From Pedobacter ginsengisoli (GTDB taxonomy: Bacteria > Bacteroidota > Bacteroidia > Sphingobacteriales > Sphingobacteriaceae), in the NCBI RefSeq assembly GCF_002736205.1, contig NZ_CP024091.1, positions 496,001 through 560,000 of the forward strand: a DNA stretch of 64,000 nt, given 5' to 3'. The notes under the pieces are model-generated. The model was not told the origin of the DNA, ran no database searches, and worked only from the letters and a program-made list of their open reading frames with translations. Positions 61,033 through 64,000 of the stretch are shown here, one piece after another. Each line of letters begins with the position of its first letter. Within the stretch, counting starts at the first letter, position 1. The translations under genes and the position numbers were made by a program.

Positions 61033-64000
61033 ATGGAAAATATAAAATGGGACTCCAATTTTTTTGTGCTGAGAACTCCCATGTTACCACTATCGAACTT
61101 TTATTCTTTGTTCAAAAAACTTAGGAACGAAAGCGAAACTGATGCAATCTGGCAATACCTAAACGATGATTTACTAGAGGCTATTTATCTGGCATCTCCA
61201 ACTCTTTATGATGAAATTAAAAAGCATAAGGAAAATCCTTTAAATTTAAATTCTGTTGAAATAAACCGTTTAACAAAATCTATTTTCAAATATATTTCAA
61301 GAGCAAGTACTAGATGTACTCCGTTTGGTTTATTTGCAAACTGTATGGTAGGACTGGTGTCAGACAGTGATAATTTCATTATTCCTGCGAATAAAATTAT
61401 TAAAAATTTAAGATTAGATATGGATTCTTTATGTAGCCTATCTAATCACTTAAAGAATATTCCGGAAATTAGGAAGAATTTAGAGTATTTTCCTAATTCT
61501 GCCATTTATAAGATTAATGGTAAACTAAAATATATAGAATATAAGTATAACGTAAAAGGAGACCGTACTTTTCACTTAAGTAAAATAACTAGTGATGCAA
61601 TCTTAAAGGATATCCTACGCATTTCAAATAATGGCAAATCTTATTTTAAAATTGTTAACGAATTATGTGGTTTATATGATTTTACGAGAGATGAAATTAA
61701 GGGATATGTAGATTCTTTAATTGATAATAATGTTTTGTATAGTTGTATTGAACCGAATGTGACGGGTGACGAATTTTTTAATATCATTCATAGAAAACTT
61801 GCCGATATTTCTAAATATGAACCATCTGTTATTCCTATTTTCCAAGCATTAGAGAGCATATCTCATCTAATTAGTTCGATAGAGAATGGCGATAATAATG
61901 TAGATACTTATAAGAGAATTGTAGAACTTTTTAAGACTTTATGTAAGGATGGAGCTGTAAATGAAAGTAAGTTATTTCAGATGGATACTTCCAAGGTATC
62001 AAGTACTTTATCGATTGAGCGCAAATCAATTGATCATTTATTCAATTCAATAAAGAAAATTCATTCAATTAATAATACCATTAATGAAAATCATACCTTA
62101 AAAAAATTCAAAAAGGCATTTTTAGAACGATATGATAATCAGTCGGTTAAGCTTGTTGAGCTTTTTGATAATGAAACAGGAATGGGGTATAGGAATGCTA
62201 AAAGTTTATCGGATTTCTATTCTACTCAAGAATCTAGAATAAGCAACCTGGAGAAACTTGCTTTAAAGAAGTTTCTGGAGTTCTTGAAATCAGGTAATAA
62301 AGAAATAATCATCCAAGAAGAAGATCTTAAGCCTTACAAATCTCATACTCGAGGACTTCCCTCATCGTTTAGTGTAATGGCAAATATCACCCATAATGAT
62401 CTGAACGAAAAATATTTTTCAATAAATGGCTTCTCTTTGTCAACCACAAGTCTACTTGGGAGATTTTGTCACTCGGATGATAAATTGTATGATAATGTAC
62501 TAGATTTAATAGAAAAGGAAAAAGAAACGGGTTGTATTACGGCGGAGATTGCCCATCTGCCTCAAGCACGAATAGGGAATATTCTTTCTCGTCCAATAAT
62601 AACTGACTATGAAATAGAGTTTTTGTCTCTTTCTGGTGTTCCTTCCGAAAAGAAAATAACAATAGATGATCTTTATGTTAAATTGGTGGGTAATGAAATT
62701 GTTTTGTTTTCCAAAAAATTGAAAAAACGTATAATTCCAAAATTATCTTCTGCACACAATTATTCAAGCGGAAGTTTGGATATATACCATTTTTTGTGCG
62801 ATGTTCAATATCAAAATTTAGACTCTGTACAATTTTGGAATTGGGGAGTAAGTTTAGCTGATCAGGCTTTTTTGCCCAGAGTTACATTTAATAACTGTAT
62901 CCTGTCGCCAGCTCAGTGGAGCATTGATTGTCTGGAATTACAAAAAGCAGTAAAGTTAAATAAAACTACCTTTCTTGAAGAGCTTCGCGTTATTCAAAAG
63001 AAAATTGATTTACCAATGATTGTGGTTTTAAAACAGTATGATAATTTTCTAACATTAGATCTTTCTACAGGAATCTGTATTGATATACTAGAAAAAGAAG
63101 TGGGTAAAAATAAATCTGTTAGACTTTTTGAATTTATCACAAGTAACAATGAAGTTAAGCAGTCTTTTAATGATGGAGATTTAAATATCTACTCAAACGA
63201 AGTTATTATTCCTTTTAGTGTATCGAATAAGAAAAGGGTCCTTCAGCCTTTCATTACAGATTGGATCAAGCCTATTAAAAATAAACGAAAATTTTTTCTG
63301 GGTGACGATTGGTTTTATATTAAAATATATGCAAAACAAAAAAATCTCAATAAGGTATTAATTAAGCTTAGCTCAGTTCTCAAAAGGAATAAAGTTAATA
63401 AAAATATTACTTCATGGTTTTTTATTAGATATGGGGATCCTTTTCCACATTTACGGTTTAGATTTCTCGTATCTAAAGATATCGATGAACTTATTAAGGA
63501 TCTTTTTGGTCAATTACAACCAATGATCAAAGATAATTTTATTACTAATATCGTTACTGATACATATGAAAGGGAAATAGAAAGATATGGTGACAATAGC
63601 ATTGTGATGAGCGAGGACCTGTTCCATATCAACAGTGAACTTGTGGTTTTTCTTGTTGAGAAAAAAGCAGTTCTAAATAGTGGTTTGAATTTACAAAATG
63701 TAGCTCTAATGATAATTGATCGAACTTTGGATATATTTGATTATAGTTTATCTGAAAAATCGGAATTCTATAATAGGTCATTTAAGAGATTTTCTGTTGA
63801 ATTTAATTACAACCTTGATAAAGGTTTGAAAGCTGCTCTACAAAACCAATATAGGTCTGTAAGAGGTAATCTGAACTTTCTGAATAAAAAATTATCTCAG
63901 GTGGAAAATTTAAATTTGGATTTATATTTTAGAAAATTAACTAGTATAGTTCATGATGTGAAAATTGACGATACCAAGAGTATTGATAGTTTTCTTGAGA
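61033..64000 (+). CDS. lanB: Lantibiotic dehydratase LanB, 3' end cut by window edge
   Basis: Open from the ATG at 61033 to the right edge, at least 989 codons. The N-terminal glutamylation domain starts MENIKWDSNFFVLRTPMLPL and has SRASTRCTPFGLFA (R90 and R94) as the family signature; the C-terminal elimination (SpaB_C) domain shows SWFFIRYGDPFPHLRFRF and TDTYEREIERYG. The full-length class I arrangement is therefore in one protein. It uses glutamyl-tRNA to activate Ser/Thr and then eliminates glutamate. It starts 23 bp after lanC. Confidence 0.95.
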   Translation, partial: MENIKWDSNFFVLRTPMLPLSNFYSLFKKLRNESETDAIWQYLNDDLLEAIYLASPTLYDEIKKHKENPLNLNSVEINRLTKSIFKYISRASTRCTPFGLFANCMVGLVSDSDNFIIPANKIIKNLRLDMDSLCSLSNHLKNIPEIRKNLEYFPNSAIYKINGKLKYIEYKYNVKGDRTFHLSKITSDAILKDILRISNNGKSYFKIVNELCGLYDFTRDEIKGYVDSLIDNNVLYSCIEPNVTGDEFFNIIHRKLADISKYEPSVIPIFQALESISHLISSIENGDNNVDTYKRIVELFKTLCKDGAVNESKLFQMDTSKVSSTLSIERKSIDHLFNSIKKIHSINNTINENHTLKKFKKAFLERYDNQSVKLVELFDNETGMGYRNAKSLSDFYSTQESRISNLEKLALKKFLEFLKSGNKEIIIQEEDLKPYKSHTRGLPSSFSVMANITHNDLNEKYFSINGFSLSTTSLLGRFCHSDDKLYDNVLDLIEKEKETGCITAEIAHLPQARIGNILSRPIITDYEIEFLSLSGVPSEKKITIDDLYVKLVGNEIVLFSKKLKKRIIPKLSSAHNYSSGSLDIYHFLCDVQYQNLDSVQFWNWGVSLADQAFLPRVTFNNCILSPAQWSIDCLELQKAVKLNKTTFLEELRVIQKKIDLPMIVVLKQYDNFLTLDLSTGICIDILEKEVGKNKSVRLFEFITSNNEVKQSFNDGDLNIYSNEVIIPFSVSNKKRVLQPFITDWIKPIKNKRKFFLGDDWFYIKIYAKQKNLNKVLIKLSSVLKRNKVNKNITSWFFIRYGDPFPHLRFRFLVSKDIDELIKDLFGQLQPMIKDNFITNIVTDTYEREIERYGDNSIVMSEDLFHINSELVVFLVEKKAVLNSGLNLQNVALMIIDRTLDIFDYSLSEKSEFYNRSFKRFSVEFNYNLDKGLKAALQNQYRSVRGNLNFLNKKLSQVENLNLDLYFRKLTSIVHDVKIDDTKSIDSFLE

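Overview
The window looks like a chromosomal segment of a Bacteroidota bacterium, most likely of the Sphingobacteriaceae (Pedobacter-like). The grounds are the AT-rich sequence, a complete MoxR/DUF58/Bat operon in Bacteroidota order, the DUF3822-rsmD-coaD cluster, Bacteroidota-type -7 boxes (TAnnTTTG), few Shine-Dalgarno sites, and a GG-type natural-product precursor next to a class I lanthipeptide machinery. No rRNA, tRNA or CRISPR array was recognised. The species call is inference.

Region 1 (1-26.5 kb) is ordinary core genome. It holds a GH130 phosphorylase (cut by the left edge) facing a GT4 enzyme, clpB, a DUF1801/MFS pair, an ArsR/old-yellow-enzyme pair, pyrE, a NUDIX gene, coaD, rsmD, DUF3822, a RecD-like helicase, membrane proteins and a GT39 transferase. 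The eight-gene MoxR-Bat operon (18.2-26.5 kb) follows.

Region 2 (26.5-33.9 kb) is a polysaccharide locus of three co-directional genes: a tandem GH26-like protein, a lipoprotein with a GH5/GH2-like barrel, and a 1262-residue fusion of a processive GT2 synthase, a GH26 module and a second barrel that has lost both catalytic glutamates. Synthesis and trimming of one glycan appear to be physically coupled.

Region 3 (33.9-48.5 kb) is a regulated and partly decayed accessory region. An AraC-type membrane regulator sits before two 22-bp-spaced direct repeats and a serine hydrolase. A TPR sensor kinase is fused in frame to a truncated response-regulator receiver. Beside it lie envelope genes sharing a palindromic element (AATCAT-N8-ATGATT), found in four perfect copies, three of them exactly 20 bp upstream of a TAnTTTTA box. 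Several genes here are broken: a ~1,180-codon secreted protein with about five frameshifts, and a TraB/GumN-like gene with one.

Region 4 (48.5-64 kb) starts with an alkyltransferase-like gene and a DUF2975/XRE pair. A GT14-like gene follows, bracketed by remnants of IS3- and IS110-family transposases. The window ends in a class I lanthipeptide cluster that runs off the right edge: an XRE regulator, a 114-aa precursor with a 29-aa GG leader and an unusually large 13-Cys core with an internal threefold repeat, a strong terminator, then a tightly coupled operon of peptidase-containing ABC transporter, HlyD-like adaptor, an unrecognised 314-aa protein, a GT4 glycosyltransferase, LanC and LanB. 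This cluster is the best candidate for an undescribed system. It may make a large, possibly glycosylated, lanthipeptide.
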